Assembly: GCA_934255455.1 (NCBI GenBank)
Contig: CAKQNS010000001.1
Span: 182,371 to 246,370, forward strand
From: an uncultured Alphaproteobacteria bacterium
GTDB lineage: Bacteria; Pseudomonadota; Alphaproteobacteria; Rs-D84
Direction of reading: 5' to 3'
DNA: 64,000 nucleotides
Position 1 is the stretch's first letter. Every line of letters starts with the position of its first letter. Made by a program: the position numbers and the translations under genes. Of the stretch, positions 35,859-43,578 are shown in pieces. The notes beneath the pieces were generated by a model. It saw only the letters and a program-made list of their open reading frames with translations. It had not been told where the DNA came from and searched no databases.

Positions 35859-36306
35859 ATTCGCCAATTTTCAAATCTGGACGCGTGGTGCGCAAATTGC
35901 ACAGTGACTTTTCCTGGACGGCACGGAATGCATCAGGATTCCATATTTGAAAACTGTTCCCGCGGCCAACGAATACGGCGCGGTCGGTAATGCCGGCGTG
36001 TTTTAATAAATCAGACGGAATAACAATGCGACCCGTCACATCAAATGACAATTGACGTGCATCGGCAAACAACATGGCCGATAAATCATCCAGCGCGTCA
36101 TCAAAAACCCCCATTTTATCGGTGGCGGCGGCCAATTGTTCCATACGTGACATGGCCAGGCCTTCGATGCAATTATGGGTAAATGAACGGTACAACACAA
36201 CACCCGGGAATTTTTCACCGGACACCGAAGCACGGAAAGAGGCCGGCACAGAAATGCGCCCCTTGGTATCCAAACGATTTTCATAAGATGAGAGAAACAA
36301 TGACAT
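35857..36306 (-). CDS. mraZ: Transcriptional regulator MraZ
   Basis: A 149-residue protein with two SpoVT/AbrB-like domains: SSYENRLDTKGRISVPASFRASV in the N-terminal half and ARQLSFDVTGRIVIPSDLLKHAGI in the second. MraZ normally heads and represses the division and cell-wall (dcw) cluster by binding its own promoter. Here no rsmH, ftsL or ftsI follows: the gene stands alone and ends at the terminator shared with plsX. AAGGACCGAAA precedes ATG 36306. Confidence 0.92.
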   Translation of the reverse strand: MSLFLSSYENRLDTKGRISVPASFRASVSGEKFPGVVLYRSFTHNCIEGLAMSRMEQLAAATDKMGVFDDALDDLSAMLFADARQLSFDVTGRIVIPSDLLKHAGITDRAVFVGRGNSFQIWNPDAFRAVQEKSLCNLRTTRPDLKIGE

Positions 36307-36687
36307 TTTCGGTCCTTGTTCTGTGGGCGTGTTTTTGCCCGTTCCCTTTCCGACTTCACACGGAATGTAGCACGGGGATTTATGGTTGTCAATGACAATT
36401 TATAATTATTTTATGGGATTTTATGGTCTGGATAGTAAAAGTCGCATTTTTTGAAATAAAATTAAAATAAATGAATTTTCCTCTTGACCTGCGATTCGTT
36501 TTTGTTCTAAGATGCTTGTATAGACAAGGAGAAAAGGTTTCAAAACCCCGGAAAACCGCGAAAAAACCGGAATTCTGGCAAAAAAATAAAAACAAATAGA
36601 AATTTAATTGATAAAAATGTAAATACGTATGTAAATACATCAATCGGTTGAATTTTTACAAACCCAAATGAAAGGAGGGACCCGCGT
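36307..36687. promoter_or_regulatory. Divergent spacer with sigma70-like promoter and long 5' leader
   Basis: No coding frame is credible here. On the plus strand TTGACC (36484-36489) and TAAGAT (36508-36513) are 18 nt apart and give a leader of about 170 nt that is strongly A-rich before AAAGGAGGGA and the start at 36688. The mraZ side contains GTGGGCGTG, but a convincing set of MraZ boxes was not found. Confidence 0.5.
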
Positions 36688-37023
36688 ATGCCAAAAAATA
36701 TCAAAGAAATCATGATTGCCTTGAACAAAGTTCTGACAACAACAGTTTGGGTAAACGAGGATCGTCAAATCATATCTTTGGCCGATGAATTGAAAATTGG
36801 TCTGGGTAATACCCCGCGCAGTATCGAGGATTTACCCCGCACATCCTTGATTGGTGCGTATGTTTCATTGCAAATTCGTACCGATAATTTTGATGTTGCG
36901 GCCGAAAGCATGGACACGAAAACATTGGCGTTGCGTGTAAAATCTATGGTTTTTGCCGAAGCGAAAAAGATTATGGATTCCGCCGAAAGTCAAGAAAGTT
37001 CGGTTGTTGCGCGCGCGGCGTAA
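36688..37023 (+). CDS. Hypothetical protein (111 aa)
   Basis: Not recognised. A soluble acidic-to-neutral protein (KEIMIALNKVLTTTVWVNEDRQIISLADELKIGLGNTPRSIEDLPRTSLIGAYVSLQIRTDNFDVAAESMDTKTLALRVKSMVFAEAKKIM). The first half could be beta-rich and the second is a long helix. AAAGGAGGGACCCGCGT before ATG 36688 is the strongest ribosome binding site nearby, and a promoter lies about 180 nt upstream, so it is likely a real and well-expressed gene. The same AGGGACCCGC string also precedes the glycosyltransferase start at 43579. Confidence 0.65.
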   Translation: MPKNIKEIMIALNKVLTTTVWVNEDRQIISLADELKIGLGNTPRSIEDLPRTSLIGAYVSLQIRTDNFDVAAESMDTKTLALRVKSMVFAEAKKIMDSAESQESSVVARAA

Positions 37024-37063
37024 TGCGCCCGCAATATACGCGGAAATCAAGGCATAATACAAG

Positions 37064-37156
37064 TTTCTGGGAATACCAGAAGGAAGGGAGTAGCCACCGT
37101 CGAGTAATCGCCGGTGGTTATCTTTGCTCTCTCTGTCGGAGCGTCAGCGGAGACGA
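37064..37156 (+). ncRNA. Candidate structured RNA, weakly like yybP-ykoY (Mn) riboswitches
   Basis: After the 36688-37023 gene there is a hairpin TTCTGG/CCAGAA, then GGAAGGGAGTAGCC, a stem CCACCG/CGGTGG, a stem GCTC/GAGC, then GTCAGCGGAGAC. The order GGGAGUAGC .. GUCA .. GGAGAC recalls the conserved core of yybP-ykoY riboswitches. The closing P1 stem is not convincing, and no manganese transporter follows; the next gene is convergent. Treat as a suggestion only. Confidence 0.25.
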
Positions 37157-37168
37157 ATGGCGCATTTG

Positions 37169-38758
37169 TTATACAAACTTTTCTGGAATCAGTCGCATCA
37201 ATATTTTCCACCCGCGGCGGAATATTGTCGTGTCGGGGCTGTGGTGATATACGCGCGGGGCGTCGTCGCCCGGGCGCATACCAGTCCAAACCGTGTCACC
37301 ATTTTCATCGGTCGTAACATGCCACGCCGTTTGCGTGTCACGCAAAATCATTTCGCGCAGTTTTTTTGCAAATTCGCGACTTTCAAATATTGCGACATTT
37401 TCGGTGTTGAAATACGCGCTGCGCGGGTCCAGATTAAAACTGCCAATCCATGAAATGCGGTCGTCAAACACAATAGTTTTGCTGTGCAGCACCGAAAAAG
37501 AATTATGTCGGCGTTCGCGGTCATTGTATTTTGCTCTCAGGTTTTCGGCAGACAGCATAAACTCGTAAACATCGGCCCCAGATTCAATCAGTTGCCGCCG
37601 ATATTTTTCCCATTTGGCATACACGGTTGGAGCGTTCGTCGATGCCAGCGAATTTGTGACAATTGTCATGTGGACGCCAGATTTTTCTTCGCGCATCATG
37701 TGTTCCAATCCGCCCTGGCCCGGGACAAAATATGCCGCCGACATATAAGCGCTGTTGTCGGTTTCGTCCCACAGGTGTTGCAACGCCCGCACAATGTCGC
37801 CACGATATTCTTGCTTTTCGGTCATGGTCATTTCAACCTTGGCCGGTGGATCGGCCAAAAATTTGCCATGGCCCCAACTGAAATCAAAGTTTTTCTGGTT
37901 AAATTTGCGTATAGCCATTTGGATAATGGTATTATATCGGCGCACATCGTCCGCGCTGCGCTGTTGAATTTCGTCAAACTTGGCCTCTAACCTGCGCATG
38001 GCCTTTTTAGATTTTGCCTTGGGAAATACATCGGCCGGAATTGCCAAGTGGTGATTCCAGTATTCGTCAAAACTGGCGGTGGCATATTTCGTCATATCGC
38101 CCAAGAACAAAACATCAGTGTCGGAAAAATTAGACGCGGTTTCCGGATAGAAATAATTACTGCCCACATTACGGCCGCCGGTAATGTACGCAATATTGTC
38201 CACAATGAACAATTTGTTGTGCATGCGGGAATTCAGCCGATTAAAATCCATCAAAAATTGCGGATAGTACAAACCCGGCGTCCGGCATGGGACGATATTG
38301 AAAACCTTGACCTCGATATTAGGGTGCTGGTTTAACAACATTACATCAACAATGTCGGATTTTGTCCCATAATCGTCCAGCAATATTCGCACACGCACCC
38401 CGCGGTCGGCGGCGTTTTTCAGTTCGCCAATTAAAACCTTGGACGAAAAATCATTACTGTAAATATATGTTTGCAGGTCGATGGTTTTTGTTGCCATACG
38501 CGCGAATGCGGCGCGAATAACGAACGCCGACAACCCGTCGTCAATCAATGTTGCGCCCGATATATTTTCGCCATGTGTCAATTCGCCGGCGTATGTTTTG
38601 GCAATTGGGGTTTGCATGGGGTCGTAATTAAAATCGGCTGGCGTCACCTTGGGGGTATATCCATCCAGTCGCCGGTCATTTGTGGTTGTTGGCACGGTCG
38701 TGCACCCAATAAATGGCAACGACAACAGCAACATAGAAAATCGTTTTAATCCAGACAA
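37169..38758 (-). CDS. Phospholipase D family lipoprotein (YmdC/ClsC-like)
   Basis: A 529-residue lipoprotein: signal ending LPFIGC, where Cys would be lipidated. Two HKD motifs are complete: HNKLFIVDNIAYITGGRNVGSNYF and HSKTIVFDDRISWIGSFNLDPRS, which define a PLD-type transferase. The layout is that of ClsC/YmdC, which makes cardiolipin or transfers phosphatidyl groups, so membrane lipid remodelling is likely. The start is TTG 38758, giving a positively charged signal start (SGLKRFS); ATG 38734 would leave it without positive charge. It stands alone. Confidence 0.85.
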   Translation of the reverse strand: MSGLKRFSMLLLSLPFIGCTTVPTTTNDRRLDGYTPKVTPADFNYDPMQTPIAKTYAGELTHGENISGATLIDDGLSAFVIRAAFARMATKTIDLQTYIYSNDFSSKVLIGELKNAADRGVRVRILLDDYGTKSDIVDVMLLNQHPNIEVKVFNIVPCRTPGLYYPQFLMDFNRLNSRMHNKLFIVDNIAYITGGRNVGSNYFYPETASNFSDTDVLFLGDMTKYATASFDEYWNHHLAIPADVFPKAKSKKAMRRLEAKFDEIQQRSADDVRRYNTIIQMAIRKFNQKNFDFSWGHGKFLADPPAKVEMTMTEKQEYRGDIVRALQHLWDETDNSAYMSAAYFVPGQGGLEHMMREEKSGVHMTIVTNSLASTNAPTVYAKWEKYRRQLIESGADVYEFMLSAENLRAKYNDRERRHNSFSVLHSKTIVFDDRISWIGSFNLDPRSAYFNTENVAIFESREFAKKLREMILRDTQTAWHVTTDENGDTVWTGMRPGDDAPRVYHHSPDTTIFRRGWKILMRLIPEKFV

Positions 38759-39197
38759 TTTGAAAACAAACCCTGGGGCGAATTATAGTATAAAAATAAA
38801 ACAAGACAAGTTAAATTCATTAAAAAAGATAATAATCTTTGGCGGCGCCACAGCATAAACAAAATGTGCGCAAAAAATCGCCGCCCGGCCACGGTCACCG
38901 CGGCGTGCCGCGAAAAAAAAGACTGCCGAAAAAAACGGTGGTTTTTTTGTGGCATCTTTGTAAGGAAATTATACCCAGAAATCCGCCATCGGGTCAAGTG
39001 GTATTTACTGCGCAAAAAACCACCGTTTTTTTCGGCAAATTTGGATACGTGTGGGGGCACGATAATGGGAATTTTTATCATGGCAAAACATACTGATTTA
39101 ATTTTGTTTGGCAAATGTATGAATTTGTGTGTTTTTTTGTTTGCACCATATCGCGCAATATGATAAAATTGTCACAACCAGAAGGGAAGGTTTCGTT
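38759..39197. other. Non-coding spacer with a large inverted repeat
   Basis: No credible gene. The main feature is an inverted repeat of 24 bp: TGCCGAAAAAAACGG.. at about 38924-38948 and its inverse at about 39015-39038, separated by about 66 nt. A GC-rich patch (38875-38915) with CACGG/CCGCG-type hairpins lies beside it. GAAGGGAAGG before the 39198 start is the ribosome binding site. A promoter was not assigned. Confidence 0.55.
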
Positions 39198-41567
39198 ATG
39201 AAAAGATTGATTGCTGTGTTAAGTGGATTGTTGGTTTTACCCGCATTTGCCGAGGTTGCGCCAGCATATTACTACGAAGATGCTGTGGAATATTCTGATG
39301 CCGATTATGCGACGGATGACGTCGCCGATGACACCAGTCCAATGCAATTGGACGATGAATTACCGGCAAACACGCCGGTTGCGCCGGCGGCATCGGCGGT
39401 GGCCGCACGAAACACAACAACTCGTTCCGCGTCATCGCGTGCGGTTCCGGCAACAACATCGCGTACCGCCCCGGGTCGTGCAAACACAACAACCGGTCGT
39501 GCGGTTGCGGCGCGTACCGCAACAACAACCGCAAACGCAACATCGTCGCGCGGGTCGACATCGCGTGCGGTGCGTTCGGCAACAACCACTCGTTCTGGGA
39601 CAACGGCAAATACAAATAAAACAGTTTCTGCGCGTCGCAATGTTCCAACAACTGGGGCAACGGCCGCGCGTGCATCAATTATTCAATCTGATACAGTAAA
39701 CACACCACTGTACACTGGACGTGTTGGCGTCCGTACTGCGGGCGTGTCGGCGCGTTCGTCGGGTGTACGTGTTGCATCGTCGTCTGTGTCAACAACATCT
39801 GTGTCGGATACCGCCACGGTGTCGGCGGCATCAACAACATCGGCAATGGACGAATTGGCGCAATTGACCGATTTTTGCAAGGCGCAATATCAATCATGTA
39901 TGGATAATTTCTGCAATGTTCTGGATGACAACCAGGGCCGTTGCAGTTGCAGCAAGAATATCAAGAATTACGAAAAAACCGAAACCGCATTGAAACAGGC
40001 AACCGAAGAATTGCAAAATGTTGCCCAAAAGATTCAATACATCGGTTTGTCGTCTGATGAAATTGACACATTATTCACCCAGACCGAGGCTGAATTGCAA
40101 ATGTCTAAATCCAGCGACAGCAGCCAGTTAAAAACCGACCTGGACAAGATTAAAAATATGATTGTTAGTGTTAAATCTGGCACGGCGACATCCACCGCCG
40201 ACAGTGGCATCAGTATGGATTTGTCTGGTTTGTTGGATTTCAGCGTCAGCAGTGCCGGGTTCGATCTTAGTGCATTCTTGGGCAATTCGTCGTCTGACAC
40301 ATCCAGTATCAGCAATCAACGCGGCGAACAGTTATATAAAACAGCGGCTGCGCGTTGCAAAGCTTCGGTGTTGAACAGTTGCACCGCCCAGGGGGTTGAC
40401 GCATCCGTTATAACCAATTCTTATGATTTGGAAATTGATAAACAATGCCTTATCTACGAACGCAACCTGACAGAATCTAATGACCAAATGTCCGCTACGG
40501 TTCGTAATGCAAAATCTGTTTTGCAAAAGGCGCGTTTGTTGGTCGCACAGCAAAAGAATTCGTATGACCTGCGTGGTTGTATCAATGCCTTGGACTCTTG
40601 CATGCAGGATGATTTCGTGTGCGGTTCTGATTATGAAAACTGCCTGGATCCATCCGGCAAGTACATTGTCAACGGCGCTATTGTTCAGGGAAGTACGCCA
40701 GGTGAATCGGGCGATTTGACTGGAAATCTGTACGCGACATGGAGTTATGGTACCAATAACAGTGCATGGGGGCTGACGAATGTTGAAGCCGTGGATTGGG
40801 CGGATGTGAATGCAGCGATAAAGGCGGTGTCGTCGACAGTCGCCAAGTCCGATGTAAACAAGCCTGATGTAAAAAAATTGAAAAATGCAATTGTGTTGGC
40901 CGGGGCTGCAACAAGCGGTGACTCTGCTGCTGCACAAAGATCTCGTGATGTCGCGGTAACCGCATTGGCTGGTGTGGGTATTACATTTTCAACAAGTAAC
41001 AACCAGGCAGCTGTTATTCGTAAAGTTGGCAGCGCATTGGACCTGCAAACAACCAACTATACAACACCGACCGGTTCATTGATGGCGTATATCGACGATA
41101 CAGTGACGGCAACACCTGTTAAAAACACATCGGCGAATATGTCGGAATACTTGCAGTACAAGATTGGTTATCACGATGACGCATCGGGCAAGAATTACGG
41201 TATGTGCATGTCGGTATTGAATAAATGCCAAGATTCCACATACACGGGCAGTGGCCAGAACATCAAATATAATCCGGCGAACAATGTTATCAAAGAATAC
41301 TTGTCGCGCACACTGACGCAATTAAAGGCACAACAGGATACCATTTTGGCAAACTATGCGGAAAGTTGTGTATCGGACGTGACATCATGTTTGAATTCAA
41401 ACAACTATGATGCCAGCGCGACCGATTCCACCAAAAACGCATTGGCAATCAAGGCATGCAACGCGGTTATATCTACATGTATGTCGGTCAATGGCATTAC
41501 GCCAGACGCATCTGGGGTCGTGACAATGTCACAAACGGAATGGATAAAATACATTACCGCAAAATAA
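39198..41567 (+). CDS. Large exported Cys-rich protein with Thr/Ala/Arg-rich linker (789 aa), unknown
   Basis: A signal peptide (MKRLIAVLSGLLVLPAFA) is followed by an acidic stretch, then about 150 residues made almost wholly of Thr, Ser, Ala and Arg (roughly 60-205). The rest has three Cys-rich blocks: CKAQYQSCMDNFCNVLDDNQGRCSCS, CINALDSCMQDDFVCGSDYENCLDPSGKYI, and C-terminal pairs (YGMCMSVLNKCQ, ESCVSDVTSCL, ACNAVISTCMSV). Coiled-coil-like helices lie in between (EKTETALKQATEELQNVAQKI). No family is recognised. The even number of cysteines and the signal suggest an exported, disulfide-bonded structural or surface protein. A terminator follows. Confidence 0.75.
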   Translation: MKRLIAVLSGLLVLPAFAEVAPAYYYEDAVEYSDADYATDDVADDTSPMQLDDELPANTPVAPAASAVAARNTTTRSASSRAVPATTSRTAPGRANTTTGRAVAARTATTTANATSSRGSTSRAVRSATTTRSGTTANTNKTVSARRNVPTTGATAARASIIQSDTVNTPLYTGRVGVRTAGVSARSSGVRVASSSVSTTSVSDTATVSAASTTSAMDELAQLTDFCKAQYQSCMDNFCNVLDDNQGRCSCSKNIKNYEKTETALKQATEELQNVAQKIQYIGLSSDEIDTLFTQTEAELQMSKSSDSSQLKTDLDKIKNMIVSVKSGTATSTADSGISMDLSGLLDFSVSSAGFDLSAFLGNSSSDTSSISNQRGEQLYKTAAARCKASVLNSCTAQGVDASVITNSYDLEIDKQCLIYERNLTESNDQMSATVRNAKSVLQKARLLVAQQKNSYDLRGCINALDSCMQDDFVCGSDYENCLDPSGKYIVNGAIVQGSTPGESGDLTGNLYATWSYGTNNSAWGLTNVEAVDWADVNAAIKAVSSTVAKSDVNKPDVKKLKNAIVLAGAATSGDSAAAQRSRDVAVTALAGVGITFSTSNNQAAVIRKVGSALDLQTTNYTTPTGSLMAYIDDTVTATPVKNTSANMSEYLQYKIGYHDDASGKNYGMCMSVLNKCQDSTYTGSGQNIKYNPANNVIKEYLSRTLTQLKAQQDTILANYAESCVSDVTSCLNSNNYDASATDSTKNALAIKACNAVISTCMSVNGITPDASGVVTMSQTEWIKYITAK

Positions 41568-41570
41568 TTA

Positions 41571-41594
41571 AAAACCGCCCCATGGGCGGTTTTT
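41571..41594. terminator. Terminator between convergent genes
   Basis: CCGCCC/GGGCGG stem with a 3-nt loop, AAAA before and TTTTTAT after; serves the 39198-41567 gene and abuts the end of the leftward MerC/MerT-like gene. Confidence 0.8.
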
Positions 41595-41928
41595 ATATGC
41601 CGTGATGCGCAATTAAATGCAACGCAACACTGACTATAAATATTGCGGTGATAACGCCCAATATAATCTTTTGTGTGCGGTGGCCGCCGTTTTCATGGCA
41701 ATGGTTGCATTCGCAGTGGCAATCGCGCACAACCAATACCCACGACAGTCCCAACATGCCCGCCGAAAACACAAACAGCCACGGTTCCAACCATTCCGGC
41801 AATAATTCTGTATGCGCAAATTCCGGCGCAAATAACGACACAACCGATAATACGATTGGTAAAACACAGCAAAACAAATGTGGCAACAGTGATGCAATAA
41901 TTCCAATTTTTACAGCACGATTTTTCAT
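41593..41928 (-). CDS. Small membrane protein, MerC/MerT-like (heavy-metal related)
   Basis: A 111-residue membrane protein with about three or four hydrophobic segments. The first carries a Cys pair (SLLPHLFCCVLPIVLSVVSLFAPE), as in mercury transport proteins, and a soluble loop has CHCECNHCHENGGHRTQ, a likely metal-binding cluster of Cys and His. The end is SVALHLIAHHG. Family assignment is by resemblance only; the transported metal is unknown, and no merA or merR lies nearby. Confidence 0.55.
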   Translation of the reverse strand: MKNRAVKIGIIASLLPHLFCCVLPIVLSVVSLFAPEFAHTELLPEWLEPWLFVFSAGMLGLSWVLVVRDCHCECNHCHENGGHRTQKIILGVITAIFIVSVALHLIAHHGI

Positions 41929-41992
41929 AATAAATACCCCCTGTGATGGGGCATTATATAACTGTTTTATATAAAATCAAATTTCAATTAAA

Positions 41993-42370
41993 TCAATTAA
42001 ACCAGATGAATGCGCGTCCAGCCTCTGGTGTGCCGGCCGGCGCCGTTGTCGGAATTGTGTCAAATCGACCATCGTTGCCCGCCGCCACGGTGTTTGCCGC
42101 CGTACCAACCGACAAACGCGCGGTGTCCAATGTACCCGATGTGATATTATCGGCATTTTGCTGGTCAACATTTGCGACATTGCCTAAACCAACCTGGGCT
42201 TTTGTCACGGCGTGCGGATTATCGGTGTTGCTGGTGTGGGCGGCCATTTCCTGGCGAACAAAGGTATCGGTCGCAACACGGTTGGTGCCCGATATGGTTG
42301 CGGCGTCATCCGCAAATGCGGCGGTTGCCATTAAACACATTGCCGTAAAAATGCCAAATTTCCTGACCAT
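41993..42370 (-). CDS. Exported protein with phage tail-fibre-like repeat (125 aa)
   Basis: A signal peptide (MVRKFGIFTAMCLMATAAFA) is followed by HTSNTDNPHAVTKAQVGLGNVANVDQQNADNITSGTLDTARL, which matches the NPHAVTKAQVGLGNV repeat of phage tail fibres and collar proteins, and ends GTPEAGRAFIWFN. Tail fibres do not carry signal peptides, so this appears to be a cellular exported protein built from a tail-fibre module. CGGAGGTTTGGT precedes ATG 42370. It stands alone, next to tRNA-Arg on the same strand. Confidence 0.7.
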   Translation of the reverse strand: MVRKFGIFTAMCLMATAAFADDAATISGTNRVATDTFVRQEMAAHTSNTDNPHAVTKAQVGLGNVANVDQQNADNITSGTLDTARLSVGTAANTVAAGNDGRFDTIPTTAPAGTPEAGRAFIWFN

Positions 42371-42450
42371 ACCAAACCTCCGATGAAATACATTCCTGGC
42401 ACTATTCTACAAAAAACGGAATCATAACACAAGCGATATTTATCTGCCTT

Positions 42451-42526
42451 TGGCGTTCCCACCAGGACTCGAACCCGGATTTAATTCTTAGGAGGAATTC
42501 GTTCTATCCCGTTGAACTATGGGAAC
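42451..42526 (-). tRNA. trnR: tRNA-Arg (CCT anticodon)
   Basis: A 76-nt tRNA on the minus strand: acceptor GTTCCCA/TGGGAAC, discriminator G and encoded CCA. The anticodon stem-loop GAATTCCTCCTAAGAATT exposes CCT, reading AGG codons. The T arm has GGGTTCGAGTCC. Confidence 0.93.
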
Positions 42527-42617
42527 GCATTTTTTTATTCTATTCCTTGGATTTTAATATTGCAAGTTGTAATAACCACTTGTATAATGTGCCTGATAAA
42601 AACAGGAAGGTTATAAA

Positions 42618-42908
42618 ATGGCAACAATAACAAGAAGTGATTTTGCAGCCCGTCTGCGCGATAAATTTGGTTTAACCACGGCCGATGCGTACAAATTGGT
42701 TGATATTGTGTTTGATGAAATTCGCGACGCATTGGTTAACGGGGAAGAGGTTAAATTCGCGGGATTCGGCAGTTTCAAAATCCTGACCAAGGCCCAGCGT
42801 ATGGGCCGCAACCCAAAAACCGGGGAATCGGCGGTGATTTCGGCGCGCCGTGTTGCGTCGTTCCGCCCCAGCAGTGAATTCAGACAACGCGTTGCAAAAC
42901 ATGAATAA
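42618..42908 (+). CDS. ihfA: HU/IHF family DNA-binding protein, IHF-alpha type
   Basis: A 96-residue protein with the HU/IHF signature EEVKFAGFGSFKILTKAQRMGRNPKTGE, where the GRNPKTGE arm inserts into the minor groove. VNGEEVKFAGFGSF and the N-terminal TITRSDFAARLRDKFGLTTADAYKLVDIVFDEI resemble IHF-alpha rather than HU. AGGAAGGTTATAAA precedes ATG. It bends DNA at promoters, att sites and the origin; pairing with an IHF-beta from elsewhere is expected. Confidence 0.88.
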   Translation: MATITRSDFAARLRDKFGLTTADAYKLVDIVFDEIRDALVNGEEVKFAGFGSFKILTKAQRMGRNPKTGESAVISARRVASFRPSSEFRQRVAKHE

Positions 42909-43332
42909 AAATCTGTCTAATTGACAGTCTGGGATATCGTATTACCAAATACAGATGATTGCATAGCTTTGGGCGAAAGGTTTACAAATGTCGCCCCGGT
43001 TGCGATATCTTTTCACTTGATTGTGCCACAAAAGTCTGGCCAGAATAAATGTCACAGATGTGAAATATCGCGTCAATGTACGGGGTATAATAGTGCAGGC
43101 ATCGTTCATGTTGCACGATACATTGGCAACAATAAAACGACGGGACATTGCCCCATTTTCAATAGATTTTTTTTTACTTGCAAAAATGGGGCTGAAAATA
43201 TACCCTGAGATATGAATCTTATGGGAATAAGGTTCGGGATCTTCAAAAATCCTATATATGTCGCAGTGCAAGAAAATGTTGCACCGTATCCGCACAATAT
43301 GCGGCGCGTTTGCGCCATTTATTGTGGTTTGA
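42909..43332 (+). other. Long non-coding region before the glycosyltransferase leader
   Basis: No convincing gene. Seen: a CTGTC/GACAG hairpin just after ihfA, a TATAAT-like -10 element near 43087 with no good -35, a long hairpin CCCCATTTT/AAAATGGGG at about 43151-43190 with a T9 run in its loop, and a terminator-like GGCGC/GCGCC with ATTTATT near 43302-43322. Confidence 0.4.
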
Positions 43333-43458
43333 CCCCGTCAATTTGGTCGGGGGGCCACCGGCGTATACAACAGGGGTAACCCAAAGGCCGGCGGGGTCAT
43401 TTCGACATGATGATTTTTGAACCTCCCGACCACCAATGATTTTGGTGGTTTTCTTTTT
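43333..43458 (+). promoter_or_regulatory. Leader A: candidate attenuator before the glycosyltransferase operon
   Basis: CCCCG (43333-43337) can pair with CGGGG inside segment 2, GGTCGGGGGG (43345-43354). Segment 2 can instead pair with segment 3, CCTCCCGACC (43422-43431), over ten pairs with one G-U. ACCACCAA at the end of segment 3 (43429-43436) can instead form a terminator stem with TTGGTGGT (43442-43449), followed by TTTTCTTTTT. Between 2 and 3 lies a core: CCGGC/GCCGG helix, 5' loop GTATA, GGG-GTAA-CCC hairpin, then AAA. The same core occurs in leader B at 62724. Confidence 0.55.
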
Positions 43459-43481
43459 CCCTTAATTTTCAGCAACGAACA

Positions 43482-43557
43482 TGGGTGGATGCGGATTCTC
43501 GCAAGAAATCCGGGACTGCGGAAAACATAAATCTGTCGGTTGTTTGAACTCCACCCA
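43482..43557 (+). promoter_or_regulatory. Second structured element before the glycosyltransferase start
   Basis: TGGGTGGA (43482-43489) pairs perfectly with TCCACCCA (43550-43557), enclosing a GGATT/AATCC hairpin. It resembles the long helix of the leader family but has no terminator strand after it. The gene starts 22 nt later after AAGGAAAAAGGGACCCGC. Confidence 0.4.
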
Positions 43558-43578
43558 CACAAGGAAAAAGGGACCCGC

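Noticed and set aside
37114..37317. Frame after the riboswitch-like element that could have been a Mn exporter
   Set aside because: Its translation lacks the membrane helices and E-x-G-D motif of UPF0016/MntP and runs antisense into the PLD gene.
41593..41928. A complete mercury resistance operon
   Set aside because: Only the MerC/MerT-like membrane protein is present; no merA, merR or merP nearby.
42921..43208. 95-codon frame after ihfA
   Set aside because: No start signal, no family match, and codon use unlike neighbours; the region looks like a structured leader instead.
43333..43458. 6S RNA, SRP RNA, RNase P RNA or tmRNA
   Set aside because: None of their conserved cores are present, and the terminator sits in a leader position before a gene.
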